Source: Congregibacter sp. (GTDB taxonomy: Bacteria > Pseudomonadota > Gammaproteobacteria > Pseudomonadales > Halieaceae). From it: DNA of 24,425 bases. Positions 1-8,379 of the stretch are shown one piece after another. The stretch spans positions 1-24,425 of the forward strand of contig JACETJ010000004.1 of the NCBI GenBank assembly GCA_013911345.1, given 5' to 3'. A program made the position numbers and the translations under genes. Position 1 is the stretch's first letter, and each line of letters starts with the position of its first letter. The notes beneath the pieces were generated by a model that was not told the origin of the DNA, made no database searches, and was given only the letters and a program-made list of their open reading frames with translations.

Positions 1-19
1 GGCAGCGAAAATTCCGCTG

Positions 20-1081
20 TCACGGCGACTCATCCAGGTCGAGGCTGAGGGTCTCTGCCGCCGATCCCTGAAAAGCAATGCCAAAATGTGCATAGGCGTG
101 TCGGGTCGCGATCCGACCGCGCGGCGTTCTCAATATAAAGCCTTGCTGGATCAGGAACGGTTCCAGTACATCCTCAATCGTGCCGCGCTCCTCGGACAGT
201 GCTGCGGCTAAACTGTCCACCCCCACTGGGCCGCCATCGAACTTCTCAATCATGGTAAGCAGTAAACGACGGTCCAAATGATCAAAACCTTGAGCGTCAA
301 CACTCAGCAAGTCCAGCGCAGCCTCCGCGGTGTCGCCAGTTACAGCGCCATCAGCCTTCACCTCCGCATAATCGCGCACACGTCGAAGCAGCCGATTAGC
401 GATACGAGGCGTGCCTCTGGAGCGCTTAGCAATGGCCACCGCGCCGTCGTCATCGCCGGGAATATCGAGAATGCCGGCTGAGCGTTTAACAATTTCAGTG
501 AGCTCTGCCGCGTCGTAGAACTCGAGCCTCTGCACAATGCCGAACCGATCACGCAGGGGCGAAGTCAGCAGACCGGCGCGCGTCGTCGCACCGACCAGCG
601 TAAAGGGCGGTAAATCCAGCTTAATGGAACGCGCAGCTGGCCCTTCGCCAATCATGATATCGAGCTGATAGTCCTCCATAGCGGGGTAAAGGATCTCTTC
701 AACGTAAGGGCTCAGCCGATGAATCTCGTCGATAAACAGCACATCACCGGGCTCAAGATTGGTCATCAGGGCCGCAATGTCACCGGCCTTTTCCAAAACG
801 GGCCCGCTGGTAGTCTTCAGCTGGACGCCCATTTCCTCCGCAATGATGCTAGCGAGTGTGGTCTTGCCCAGACCTGGCGGGCCGAAGATCAGGGTATGGT
901 CTAGCGGTTCCCCTCGGCCGCGCGCCGCCGACAGAAAGATCTCCATTTGCTCCCGCACCGCACGTTGCCCGATGTACTCTTCGAGCCTTCGTGGTCGAAT
1001 CGCGCGATCCATCGCGTCGTCGCGATGGTCGCGATGGTCGCCCGACTCAGCCGCCACAAGACGATCGGTCTCGATCACCAC
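20..1081 (-). CDS. ruvB: Holliday junction branch-migration helicase RuvB
   Basis: RuvB is the hexameric AAA+ motor that, with RuvA, drives branch migration of Holliday junctions in recombinational repair. The 353-residue product shows Walker A GPPGLGKT (67-74), Walker [10 protein letters not shown] (113-121), sensor GATTR (164-168) and SPLRDRFG, which carries the arginine finger, followed by the C-terminal winged-helix region; length is normal for the family. The start is GTG, immediately followed by a second GTG. A perfect 8-base Shine-Dalgarno lies 6 bases upstream of the first GTG. The second would align with the E. coli start, so either is possible. It is the last visible gene of the aspS-yebC-ruvCAB operon, 25 bases after ruvA. 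A 9-base tandem repeat lies in the variable N-terminus (residues 15-20, DHRDHR). In related genomes ybgC-tolQRAB-pal often follows; that part lies outside the window. Confidence 0.98.
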   Translation of the reverse strand: MVIETDRLVAAESGDHRDHRDDAMDRAIRPRRLEEYIGQRAVREQMEIFLSAARGRGEPLDHTLIFGPPGLGKTTLASIIAEEMGVQLKTTSGPVLEKAGDIAALMTNLEPGDVLFIDEIHRLSPYVEEILYPAMEDYQLDIMIGEGPAARSIKLDLPPFTLVGATTRAGLLTSPLRDRFGIVQRLEFYDAAELTEIVKRSAGILDIPGDDDGAVAIAKRSRGTPRIANRLLRRVRDYAEVKADGAVTGDTAEAALDLLSVDAQGFDHLDRRLLLTMIEKFDGGPVGVDSLAAALSEERGTIEDVLEPFLIQQGFILRTPRGRIATRHAYAHFGIAFQGSAAETLSLDLDESP

Positions 1082-1087
1082 CGCCCC

Positions 1088-1095
1088 TCACCTCC
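1088..1095 (-). promoter_or_regulatory. Perfect Shine-Dalgarno of ruvB
   Basis: The minus strand reads GGAGGTGA here, fully complementary to the 3' end of gammaproteobacterial 16S rRNA, ending 6 bases before the GTG start of ruvB. It is the strongest ribosome-binding site I noticed in the window and compensates for the weak GTG start. Confidence 0.8.
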
Positions 1096-1106
1096 CCGTA
1101 ATCCTG

Positions 1107-1733
1107 TCATCCCTTGGCACCTCCAGCGATACGCAGTGCGAGCCTGATCAACTCTTCACTGGGCGTGTCTGGAGCCGCATCGGCAGCTGCGATTAGCTTC
1201 GCGGCTTCCGTCAGCTTGTAGCCTAAAGCAACGAGCGCCTGTTCAGCTTCCACTCGCTGATCATTTGTCTGCGCACCAGTTTTACCGGTATCAGCCTGTG
1301 TGGCTGACTCGGGAGAGAGTTCATCGAGCCAGTCACCCGCCTTGTCGCGCATCTCCACCAACAGGCGCTCTGCCGTCTTTCGGCCCACGCCGGGCAATGC
1401 CACCAGGGCGGCCACATCATCACGTTGCAGGCAACGCGCGAAGTCAGCGGCATCCATCCCCGAAAGTAATGTCAGCGCCAACCGAGGTCCTACGCCACTG
1501 ACCTTGATCAGCTCCCTGAATAAACGTCTGTCGGCAGGTTCAGCAAAACCAAACAGTTGTTGCGCGTCCTCGCGCACGACAAAGTGTGTCAGCAAGGTGA
1601 CGGGTTGGCCGAGTTCGGGCAATTGGTAAAGCGTCGTCATGGGCACCTGAATTTCGTATCCAATGCCCCCAACGTCCACCAGAACCTCAGGCGCCTGGCG
1701 CGCTATCAATGTGCCTCGAATTTGACCAATCAT
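1107..1733 (-). CDS. ruvA: Holliday junction binding protein RuvA
   Basis: RuvA is the tetrameric protein that binds the four-way junction and loads the RuvB rings. The 208-residue product begins MIGQIRG, as in the family. It has an N-terminal OB fold (about 1-62), two helix-hairpin-helix motifs (VSGVGPRLA 78-86 and LPGVGRKTA 113-121), a flexible acidic/Thr-rich linker (about 138-160) and the C-terminal RuvB-contacting domain (about 161-203). It starts 9 bases after the ruvC stop with only a weak Shine-Dalgarno (AAGG, about 12 bases upstream, overlapping the ruvC stop), so translation is probably coupled to ruvC. Nothing is missing compared with the family. Confidence 0.97.
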   Translation of the reverse strand: MIGQIRGTLIARQAPEVLVDVGGIGYEIQVPMTTLYQLPELGQPVTLLTHFVVREDAQQLFGFAEPADRRLFRELIKVSGVGPRLALTLLSGMDAADFARCLQRDDVAALVALPGVGRKTAERLLVEMRDKAGDWLDELSPESATQADTGKTGAQTNDQRVEAEQALVALGYKLTEAAKLIAAADAAPDTPSEELIRLALRIAGGAKG

Positions 1734-1742
1734 GCCGCCACT

Positions 1743-2261
1743 TTACCTTAAACGCCCTGCCCTAAAGCGACTGGCCGCTAATGCGCCAGCGAGACCTTGG
1801 GTATGGCAGTGACACAGCGCTGCAGCAAGGCCATCGGCCGCATCCTCAGCGGGCTCCGCGGACAACCCCAACAGCGCGGTCACCATGTGCTGGACCTGTT
1901 GCTTGCTGGCAGCGCCCGTCCCCACGACGGATTGTTTGATCTGTCGCGCTGCATACTCGTGAACCTCGAGATCGTTGGTCACACAGGCGACCATCGCTGC
2001 GCCCCGGGCATGCCCCAGCTTAAGCGCAGAATCCGCACTCTTGGCCATAAAAACACTTTCAATGGCCGCTACTGTAGGTTGATAGGTATCAATGATTTCT
2101 GAGAGAGACTCAAACAAAACTCGAAGACGCGCACCGAGCGCTTCTTTAACCGGTAGACGGATGGTGCCACTAGAGACGTAATGAGCCTGATTTCGCTCGA
2201 CGCGGATGAGACCAAACCCCGTTTTTCTGGAGCCTGGATCAATGCCAAGAATGACTGTCAT
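1743..2261 (-). CDS. ruvC: Crossover junction endodeoxyribonuclease RuvC
   Basis: RuvC is the RNase-H-fold nuclease that resolves Holliday junctions by symmetric nicking. The 172-residue product begins MTVILGIDPGSRKTGFG and has the four catalytic acids at D8, E68, D140 and D143, matching the E. coli pattern D7/E66/D138/D141. I chose the ATG at 2261 because the family starts here. The reading frame stays open a further 27 codons to a GTG at 2342 that shares its G with the yebC TAG stop, so a longer coupled product cannot be excluded. There is no good Shine-Dalgarno before the ATG; a 10-base tandem repeat occupies that position. It lies between yebC and ruvA in the operon. Confidence 0.95.
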   Translation of the reverse strand: MTVILGIDPGSRKTGFGLIRVERNQAHYVSSGTIRLPVKEALGARLRVLFESLSEIIDTYQPTVAAIESVFMAKSADSALKLGHARGAAMVACVTNDLEVHEYAARQIKQSVVGTGAASKQQVQHMVTALLGLSAEPAEDAADGLAAALCHCHTQGLAGALAASRFRAGRLR

Positions 2262-2267
2262 GAAGGC

Positions 2268-2286
2268 AACCAGCGCAAACCAGCGC
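2268..2286. repeat. 10-base-period tandem repeat upstream of ruvC
   Basis: The plus-strand motif AACCAGCGC occurs at 2268-2276 and again at 2278-2286, a two-copy tandem duplication with a 10-base period. It lies 7 bases upstream of the ruvC ATG, where a ribosome-binding site would be expected, inside the 80-base yebC-ruvC gap. It is probably a small slippage duplication; no function can be inferred. Confidence 0.6.
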
Positions 2287-2341
2287 CTAGTGTGAACGAT
2301 TGCGACGAAAAGATCATGAGCCCGGTACGACTCACAGGACA

Positions 2342-3085
2342 CTACAGGGTAACGAGCACCGCTTCCGGTATGTCTGCATTGGAGTAGACATTCTGAACAT
2401 CATCGAGGTCTTCCAGCATGTCAATCAGCCCCATGACGCTTGGAGCGGTGTCAGCATCCAGCAGTACTTCGGTACTGGGCAACATTGTCACCTCGGCCTG
2501 AGCGGGTTCGAGCCCTGCAGCGACCAGTGCATCGCGCACCTCAGTCACATACTCCCAAGGCGTCATCACATCGATGCTGCCGTCCTCAGCGGTCACGATG
2601 TCGTCGGCACCTGCCTCCAGAGCGACCTCCATTAGGGCCTCCTCATCAGTGCCCGGTGCAAACTGTATGAGCCCGGCCCGAGAAAACAGATAGGCTACCG
2701 ACCCGTCCGTGCCCAGATTGCCCCCTTGCTTGGTAAAGGCATGCCGCACTTCAGCGACCGTGCGATTCCGGTTGTCCGTCATCACTTCAACGAGCACCGC
2801 CACACCACCCGGAGCATAACCTTCATAGGTCAGCTCCTCCATGCTGTCAGCTTCACCAGTGCCAGCGCCACGCGCAATGGCATTGTCAATGGTGTCTCGC
2901 TTCATATTGGCGCCAAGCGCCTTATCGACTGCTGCCCGCAGTCGCGGATTGTCCTCAACCACAGCGCCGCCTGCTCGCGCGGCCACCACCAACTCACGAA
3001 TCAGCTTAGTAAAGAGCTTGCCGCGCTTCGCATCCTGCGCCGCCTTGCGGTGCTTGATGTTCGCCCATTTACTGTGGCCCGCCAT
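2342..3085 (-). CDS. yebC: YebC/PmpR/TACO1-family protein
   Basis: The 247-residue product starts with the family signature [22 protein letters not shown] and keeps the full three-domain length. Members have been described as DNA-binding transcriptional regulators (PmpR) and, more recently, as ribosome-associated factors that relieve stalling, including at proline-rich stretches; which role applies here cannot be told from sequence. It sits 6 bases after the aspS stop and before ruvC, the usual gammaproteobacterial position, so it is almost certainly transcribed with aspS. There is no strong Shine-Dalgarno, so coupling to aspS is likely. The C-terminal half is strongly acidic, typical of the family. 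Confidence 0.96.
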   Translation of the reverse strand: MAGHSKWANIKHRKAAQDAKRGKLFTKLIRELVVAARAGGAVVEDNPRLRAAVDKALGANMKRDTIDNAIARGAGTGEADSMEELTYEGYAPGGVAVLVEVMTDNRNRTVAEVRHAFTKQGGNLGTDGSVAYLFSRAGLIQFAPGTDEEALMEVALEAGADDIVTAEDGSIDVMTPWEYVTEVRDALVAAGLEPAQAEVTMLPSTEVLLDADTAPSVMGLIDMLEDLDDVQNVYSNADIPEAVLVTL

Positions 3086-3091
3086 CGCGAA

Positions 3092-4870
3092 TCAGTCCAC
3101 GGCAGGTTGGTCGGTGCGGCGGGGGCGCAGAGACAGCTCCCGCAATTGCTGGTCTGAAACCGTACCCGGCGCCTCCGTCATGACGCATTGGGCGCTCTGG
3201 GTTTTAGGGAAGGCAATCACATCACGGATAGATTGTCCGCCCACCATCAGCATGACCAAACGATCCAGACCAAACGCGAGGCCTGCGTGCGGCGGCGCAC
3301 CGTGACGCAGCGCGCTCAATAGGAACCCGAACTTGGATTCAGCTTCCGCCTCGTCAATCCCCAAGAGATCAAATACTGCCTGCTGCATGGCCTGATCATG
3401 GATACGAACGGAGCCTCCACCAATCTCGCTGCCGTTGAGCACCATATCGTAAGCCTGAGACAGCGCCGCTTCGGGTTCAGCCTGTAACGCCTCCACAGAA
3501 CACGCAGGTGCGGTGAAGGGGTGGTGTAAGGCCGTCATGCCACCGCGCTCATCGCGCTCAAACATGGGGAAATCGACAACCCACAACGGTTTCCATCCTT
3601 CAGCAATTTGACCCAGATCGGCAGCGACTTTGAGCCGCAGTGCGCCCAGCGACTCGTTGACCACCGAGCGCTTATCGGCGCCAAAGAACAAAATGTCGCC
3701 GTCTGCCGCGTCGAGTCGATCCAGCATCGCGAGTACCGTTTCATCGGGCATAAACTTGATAATCGGCGACTGCAGACCCTCGATACCCGCTGCGCGGTCG
3801 TTCACCTTGATCCAAGCCAAGCCCTTGGCACCATAAACACCGACGTAGTCGGTGTAGCTATCGATTTCCTTGCGCGACAGCGATGCGCCACCCGGTACCT
3901 TGAGCGCCGCCACCCGGCTGCCCGCGTCATTAGCTGGACCGCTGAATACCTTGAAGTCGACACTCGACATTAGGTCATCGATCGATATCAGTTCCCACGC
4001 AATCCTAAGGTCAGGCTTGTCGGAGCCATATCGCTCCATGGCATCTGCCCAAGTCATGCGCGGAAATGCGTCCAACTCGACCTCAAGCTGCTCTTTAAAC
4101 AGACTGCGGACCATACCCTCGGTAATCGACATCACTTCCTCAGCACTGAGGAAAGTCGTTTCAATATCAATTTGGGTAAATTCTGGCTGTCGGTCCGCAC
4201 GAAGATCCTCGTCTCTAAAGCAGCGTGCGATTTGGTAGTAGCGATCGAAGCCCGAGACCATCAGCAGTTGCTTGAAAAGCTGAGGGGACTGAGGCAATGC
4301 AAAAAATGCGCCGGGTTGGGTTCTGCTGGGCACCAGATAATCCCGCGCACCCTCGGGCGTGGCCCGCGTCAGAATCGGGGTTTCGATATCTAAAAAACCC
4401 TGATCGTCGAGGTGCCGCCGAATGCTCGAAGTGATCTTCGCTCTGGCGATCAGATTCTGCTGCATCTCTGGACGACGCAGATCCATATACCGGTAACGGA
4501 GACGCACATCTTCACCCACCGAGTGGTGTTCATCGAGAGGAAAAGGCGGTGTTTGAGCCGCGTTGAGAATATCGAGGCTCTTACCTAGCACCTCTATCCG
4601 CCCGGAGGCCATGCTGGGATTAACCGTTTCCGCCGTCCGCGCACGCACACGACCAGTGATGCACAACACATACTCGCTGCGAACACTGTCTGCGCGTTGG
4701 AAGTGCTCTTCCGTGTCGGGGTCAAAAACCACCTGCACGACACCCTCCCGATCGCGCATGTCGAGAAAAATGACGCCACCATGGTCTCGACGCCGGTCTA
4801 CCCATCCGCACAGCGTCACCGTCTGATCGATCAGATTGTCATCGATCAGGCCGCAGTAGTGAGTTCGCAT
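3092..4870 (-). CDS. aspS: Aspartyl-tRNA synthetase (class II, bacterial type)
   Basis: AspRS charges tRNA-Asp, or in non-discriminating forms also tRNA-Asn. The 592-residue product starts MRTHYCG as in E. coli. It has the N-terminal anticodon-binding OB fold (about 1-105), class II motif 2 with [16 protein letters not shown] (216-231), the bacterial GAD insertion in the middle (about 290-420) and motif 3 GLAFGLDRL (530-538). An in-frame ATG lies 12 bases upstream (4882) with its own AGGA site; I prefer 4870 because of family alignment and its GGAA Shine-Dalgarno. Residue 30 is His, where E. coli has Leu and non-discriminating Pseudomonas AspRS has His; residue 81 is Glu rather than Lys or Gly. 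It follows fmdB after a short gap and precedes yebC. Confidence 0.98.
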   Translation of the reverse strand: MRTHYCGLIDDNLIDQTVTLCGWVDRRRDHGGVIFLDMRDREGVVQVVFDPDTEEHFQRADSVRSEYVLCITGRVRARTAETVNPSMASGRIEVLGKSLDILNAAQTPPFPLDEHHSVGEDVRLRYRYMDLRRPEMQQNLIARAKITSSIRRHLDDQGFLDIETPILTRATPEGARDYLVPSRTQPGAFFALPQSPQLFKQLLMVSGFDRYYQIARCFRDEDLRADRQPEFTQIDIETTFLSAEEVMSITEGMVRSLFKEQLEVELDAFPRMTWADAMERYGSDKPDLRIAWELISIDDLMSSVDFKVFSGPANDAGSRVAALKVPGGASLSRKEIDSYTDYVGVYGAKGLAWIKVNDRAAGIEGLQSPIIKFMPDETVLAMLDRLDAADGDILFFGADKRSVVNESLGALRLKVAADLGQIAEGWKPLWVVDFPMFERDERGGMTALHHPFTAPACSVEALQAEPEAALSQAYDMVLNGSEIGGGSVRIHDQAMQQAVFDLLGIDEAEAESKFGFLLSALRHGAPPHAGLAFGLDRLVMLMVGGQSIRDVIAFPKTQSAQCVMTEAPGTVSDQQLRELSLRPRRTDQPAVD

Positions 4871-4897
4871 CGCTGTTTCCATGGTTTTTTCCTGCCG

Positions 4898-5230
4898 TTA
4901 GCTGGCTTTGGAGTTGTCGGTCTTGGCTGTAGCAGTGGGCTTAGACTCTGTTTTCTTACCACTTTCACCCGAGGCGCCGCCAGAGTCGCTTTTGGTGGCC
5001 GCTTTATCTGCGCTATCGCTGCGCTCCCCCGCAATATTCTTCTTGTCTCCGGTTTTAAAATCGGTCTCGTACCAACCCCCGCCAGACAAGCGGAAAGCAG
5101 GAGCACTGATCTGCTTCTTCAAACCAGGTTTCCCGCATTCGGGACAGTCAGTAAGGGGCGCATCAGACAGCTTTTGGATGGCCTCTAGAGAGTGTCCACA
5201 TTCCTGACAGCAGTATTCGTAAATGGGCAT
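4898..5230 (-). CDS. FmdB-family zinc-ribbon protein
   Basis: The 110-residue product starts MPIYEYCC, the family's nearly invariant opening, with a Shine-Dalgarno (GGAGAG) 4 bases upstream. An in-frame ATG 18 bases further upstream (5248) is less likely. Cysteine pairs C8/C11 and C29/C32 form a zinc ribbon, followed by the conserved GGGWYETDF segment (50-58). From about residue 68 the tail is low-complexity, rich in Ser, Lys, Ala, Thr and Asp, and probably disordered. The family is widespread and often named putative regulatory protein, but its biochemical role is not established. It is the first gene of the aspS-yebC-ruvCAB run, its usual place, and the best promoter candidate lies just upstream. 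Confidence 0.93.
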   Translation of the reverse strand: MPIYEYCCQECGHSLEAIQKLSDAPLTDCPECGKPGLKKQISAPAFRLSGGGWYETDFKTGDKKNIAGERSDSADKAATKSDSGGASGESGKKTESKPTATAKTDNSKAS

Positions 5231-5288
5231 AGCGCTCTCCCCGAACAAGCTCTGGTTTTCACCGGCTCTGTCTGAGGTTAAGGGTCGT

Positions 5289-5316
5289 TGTATAAGGGCG
5301 CGGAGCGTACCGTAAA
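5289..5316 (-). promoter_or_regulatory. Candidate sigma-70 promoter for fmdB-aspS-yebC-ruvCAB
   Basis: On the minus strand TTTACG (-35, plus 5311-5316) and TATACA (-10, plus 5289-5294) are separated by 16 bases. Each matches the consensus at 4 of 6 positions. Transcription would start about 50 bases before the fmdB ATG. It is the best candidate I found in the HU-fmdB gap, but it is moderate by eye and untested. Confidence 0.4.
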
Positions 5317-5356
5317 CCCTGAATCAGTGAAAGGTATGCAGAGCGTGAACATTTAG

Positions 5357-5423
5357 CTCGCTGCCTTGAAAGCGACCATTAAAAGACGTGAAGCCGTCTG
5401 AGCATTCCGGGTCCAGCAGCGAG
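5357..5423 (-). terminator. Possible terminator after the HU-like gene, within a longer inverted repeat
   Basis: Directly after the HU-like stop codon the minus strand has CTCGCTGC (5416-5423), exactly repeated in inverted form as GCAGCGAG (5357-5364). Between the arms lies a small hairpin, AGACG / CGTCT with a 6-base loop (5384-5399), running into TTTT. The inner hairpin is a weak intrinsic terminator that would separate the HU-like gene from fmdB. Whether the outer arms pair in RNA is uncertain. Confidence 0.4.
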
Positions 5424-5795
5424 TCAGTTGGCGAAGCTTTTCATTTTTTTCAACGCACGAATCCTGACGCCGGTACTAGCAGGCTTGGCTTTGAACCAGG
5501 TTTCTTCTTTGGTAAACGGATTGATGCCGCGTCGGGCTTTAATCGCAGGTCTTCGCACGGTGGTAACTTTCATCAATCCCGGCAGAGTGAACTGACCAGA
5601 ACCCCGCTTTGAAATACTCGCTTCGATGACTCTCTCAAGAGACCCCCAGACTTTTTTGACATCCGACTTTGCAACACCGCTGTCCTCTGCCAGCAATTCA
5701 AGCATCTGTGATTTAGTGAGCTTGGTTTTGACGGGCTTCATTTTCTTGGCTTCAACGGCTTGCTTCGGTTGCTTGTCGACTTTTTTCTTTCCCAT
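5424..5795 (-). CDS. HU-family DNA-binding protein with Lys-rich N-terminal tail
   Basis: The 123-residue product has a basic tail (residues 1-26: 8 Lys plus Pro and Ala) followed by an HU/IHF-type fold: helical dimerisation half (about 27-62), [11 protein letters not shown] (67-77) in the sheet, and a DNA-clasping arm with [11 protein letters not shown] (88-98) containing the intercalating Asn-Pro. Total length exceeds classical HU (about 90 residues). It is likely a nucleoid-associated protein that bends or coats DNA; I do not assign hupA/hupB because the sequence differs from canonical HU. A Shine-Dalgarno (AGGA) lies just before the ATG. It is transcribed divergently from proS and in the same direction as fmdB, with a possible terminator between. 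Confidence 0.9.
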   Translation of the reverse strand: MGKKKVDKQPKQAVEAKKMKPVKTKLTKSQMLELLAEDSGVAKSDVKKVWGSLERVIEASISKRGSGQFTLPGLMKVTTVRRPAIKARRGINPFTKEETWFKAKPASTGVRIRALKKMKSFAN

Positions 5796-6019
5796 TGGTC
5801 CTGCCTCGAGCGATAACCCAGATCGGTGCGGTGTCTAAGAAGACTATTAATGAGGCGATTCAACAACAGGAGCCTGAAGCCGACAAGCCCACTTTCACTA
5901 TTCATAAGCACGGCCATCTTAAAGGACACTTTGCCAACATCCCCACGATTCACATCGCCGCAACTGTACGGGCTGCACCCGGCCCCTTTAGAATGACCGC
6001 CACCGATGTGGAGTGTGTT
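5796..6019. other. Divergent intergenic region between HU-like gene and proS
   Basis: These 224 bases must hold the promoters of both the HU-like gene (minus) and proS (plus). The proS frame happens to stay open through the whole gap, but it codes nothing resembling ProRS. A TAGAAT hexamer (5989-5994, plus) could be a proS -10 box but has no convincing -35 partner. On the minus strand TTGTCG and TTGAAT at 17-base spacing is a weak HU promoter candidate. No operator or riboswitch is recognised. Confidence 0.4.
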
Positions 6020-7741
6020 ATGCGTGCCAGTGAGTTCCTGCTCTCGACTCTGAAGGAGACCCCTTCAGATGCTGAGGTTGTTAGCCATCAGCTAATGCTG
6101 CGAGCGGGATTGATCCGCCGGGTCGCTGCGGGCATCTACAACTGGATGCCGTTGGGGCTGCGCGTGCTGCGCAAAGTTGAGCACATTGTCCGGGAGGAAA
6201 TGGAGCGCGCCGGTGCGCTGGAGCTGAGCATGCCGGTAGTTCAACCGGGAGAGCTGTGGGAAGAATCCGGTCGCTGGGAGCTTTACGGACCCGAGCTGTG
6301 TCGACTGGAAGACCGCCATCAGCGCCCTTTCTGTCTTGGACCCACCCACGAAGAAGTCATCACTCAGATCGCCAAAAGCGAGATCAAGAGCTACAAACAG
6401 CTGCCGGTCAACCTGTTCCAGATCCAGACCAAATTTCGCGACGAAATCCGGCCGCGCTTTGGCGTCATGCGGTCACGAGAGTTCATCATGAAGGACGCCT
6501 ACTCATTTCATATTGATCAAGCGTCTCAAGAACAGACCTACTGGCGTATGCACGAAGCCTACACCGCTATCTTTACCCGACTGGGACTAGATTTCCGAGC
6601 GGTGGAAGCTGATACGGGTGCGATCGGCGGTGCACATTCCCACGAATTCCATGTGTTAGCGGAGAGTGGCGAGGACGCCATCGCCTTTTCGACCGGCAGC
6701 GACTATGCGGCCAACGTGGAGTTGGCGCCTGCACTACCCGGGACTGCGGCGGCGGTTGCTGGAGAGGCACAGACACCCGCTCTGGAAAAATTTGCAACGC
6801 CAGGCATAACTACGATTGATGCTCTTGCCGAGCAGCTGAGCATTCCCGCCGAGCAGTCGATCAAAACACTGCTCGCCAAAGACGAACAGGGCGAGCTGGT
6901 GGCGCTGGTCGTTCGCGGTGACCACCGACTCAATGCCATCAAGGCCACCAAATTGCCTGGTATGGCATCACCGCTGGTGATGGCTGAGCCCGACGAGGTG
7001 AAGTCCCGACTGGGCGCTGGATTTGGCTCGCTGGGTCCAGTGGGGGCGCCGGTGAGGGTGGTGGTAGATCACACCGCGGCGCAAATGGCCAGCTTCGTTT
7101 GCGGGGCGAACGAGGACGGATATCACGTCAAAGGTGCTGTCTGGAGTCGCGACGTCCCGCATGCCGAATTCGCCGATATTCGTGAGATCGTGGCCGGTGA
7201 CCCCAGCCCCTGTGGCGAGGGCACATTAGAGATTCGCCGCGGGATTGAGGTGGGCCATATTTTTCAATTGGGCACAAAATACTCTGAGTCAATGAACGCA
7301 TCCGTACTGGATGAGCAGGGCCGCAACCAACCCATGGTCATGGGCTGTTATGGCATCGGCGTCACCCGCATTGTCGCCGCAGCCATTGAACAAAATCATG
7401 ACGACAATGGCATCATCTGGCCCGCAGCCATGGCGCCTTTTGACGTGGCTATCGTCCCGCTGGGAATGGATAAGTCAGATGCTGTGCGAGACGCCACCGA
7501 ACATCTCTACACTGCTTGCGCAGATGCTGGCCTCGCCACCTTTCTCGACGATCGGCCGGAGCGGCCGGGAGTGAAGTTCGCGGAAATGGAGCTTCTGGGC
7601 ATGCCGTTGCGGGTGACTGTAGGGGAACGATCGTTGGCCGAGGGCAAGCTTGAACTCACCCAGCGGCGCAGTGGCGAGACTGAGATGGTGGCGCCCACCG
7701 AGATCATCGAGCGCCTGCAGCAGCTCCTCGCTGAGGGCTGA
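6020..7741 (+). CDS. proS: Prolyl-tRNA synthetase (bacterial type with editing insertion)
   Basis: ProRS charges tRNA-Pro and clears mischarged Ala-tRNA-Pro through its inserted editing domain. The 573-residue product starts [15 protein letters not shown], aligning with E. coli ProRS (572 aa). Class II motif 2 lies at about 136-164 ([20 protein letters not shown]), the YbaK-like insertion at about 225-400 includes RGDHRLN, and motif 3 GCYGIGVTR follows near 445, before the anticodon-binding domain. The ATG at 6020 has GGAG 6 bases upstream; the open frame upstream to 5795 has no family similarity and was excluded. It is the first gene of a plus-strand run, with only 5 bases before the next gene. 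Confidence 0.98.
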   Translation: MRASEFLLSTLKETPSDAEVVSHQLMLRAGLIRRVAAGIYNWMPLGLRVLRKVEHIVREEMERAGALELSMPVVQPGELWEESGRWELYGPELCRLEDRHQRPFCLGPTHEEVITQIAKSEIKSYKQLPVNLFQIQTKFRDEIRPRFGVMRSREFIMKDAYSFHIDQASQEQTYWRMHEAYTAIFTRLGLDFRAVEADTGAIGGAHSHEFHVLAESGEDAIAFSTGSDYAANVELAPALPGTAAAVAGEAQTPALEKFATPGITTIDALAEQLSIPAEQSIKTLLAKDEQGELVALVVRGDHRLNAIKATKLPGMASPLVMAEPDEVKSRLGAGFGSLGPVGAPVRVVVDHTAAQMASFVCGANEDGYHVKGAVWSRDVPHAEFADIREIVAGDPSPCGEGTLEIRRGIEVGHIFQLGTKYSESMNASVLDEQGRNQPMVMGCYGIGVTRIVAAAIEQNHDDNGIIWPAAMAPFDVAIVPLGMDKSDAVRDATEHLYTACADAGLATFLDDRPERPGVKFAEMELLGMPLRVTVGERSLAEGKLELTQRRSGETEMVAPTEIIERLQQLLAEG

Positions 7742-7746
7742 TCGAC

Positions 7747-8331
7747 TTGCACCGCCCCCTGCTCGGGCTCATTCTCGGTTTAACGCTGTCGACAGCCGCG
7801 GAGCTCAGCGCAGAATCGGCGGCAGATAGAGCAGCGCTAAGCGTCTACCTGAACCAAGCTTTATCTGCAGAAGACGGATTTAAAGATCGCTATGCCGCTG
7901 AGGTGTGGTTGGTCGATATGCAACAACGGCTCGCCCGCTTTCTCGCCGACCCCGCGGAGCGCCTGGATCTGCTGACGCAGGTACACCAGCAGGCGAGTCA
8001 ACTCAATTTGCCGCCCGAGTTGGTGCTGTCCGTGATTGAGGTTGAGAGCGCCTTCGATCGCTACGCGATCTCCCGCGTAGGAGCTCAGGGTCTGATGCAG
8101 GTCATGCCCTTCTGGAAAGATGAAATCGGGCGAGGCGACGACAATTTGACTCACACCGCGACGAATCTTCGCTACGGCTGTCATATCCTGCGCTTCTATT
8201 TGGATCGGGAAGATCAGAACCTGAATCGAGCACTAGCGGCCTACAACGGTTCCAGCGGCAGCCTGCGCTATCCCAACAAGGTCCGGACCGCTTGGGAAAA
8301 CCGCTGGCGCACCTCGCCCCTCGACTGGTGA
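7747..8331 (+). CDS. Small secreted lytic transglycosylase (SLT domain)
   Basis: The 194-residue product appears to start at TTG, 5 bases after the proS stop, with GAGGG about 9 bases upstream; coupling to proS is likely. Residues 1-22 form a short signal peptide with a Leu-rich core. The SLT lysozyme-like domain covers about 80-185: catalytic Glu in VIEVES (E100), GAQGLMQVMP (112-121) and AAYNGS (164-169). Such enzymes cleave the MurNAc-GlcNAc bond of peptidoglycan with formation of 1,6-anhydroMurNAc. There is no lipobox, so it is probably periplasmic and soluble. The single-domain architecture is shorter than Slt70 or MltF. No symbol is assigned because several families share this domain. 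Confidence 0.92.
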   Translation: MHRPLLGLILGLTLSTAAELSAESAADRAALSVYLNQALSAEDGFKDRYAAEVWLVDMQQRLARFLADPAERLDLLTQVHQQASQLNLPPELVLSVIEVESAFDRYAISRVGAQGLMQVMPFWKDEIGRGDDNLTHTATNLRYGCHILRFYLDREDQNLNRALAAYNGSSGSLRYPNKVRTAWENRWRTSPLDW

Positions 8332-8379
8332 GGCTGTGTCCACGAGGTTAAACTCGCCACCTCCACAGAGATTCCCTTG

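Noticed and set aside
5795..6019. Open-frame 75-codon extension of proS
   Set aside because: The family N-terminus begins exactly at 6020 with a good GGAG site; the extension has no ProRS similarity and overlaps the start of the HU-like gene.
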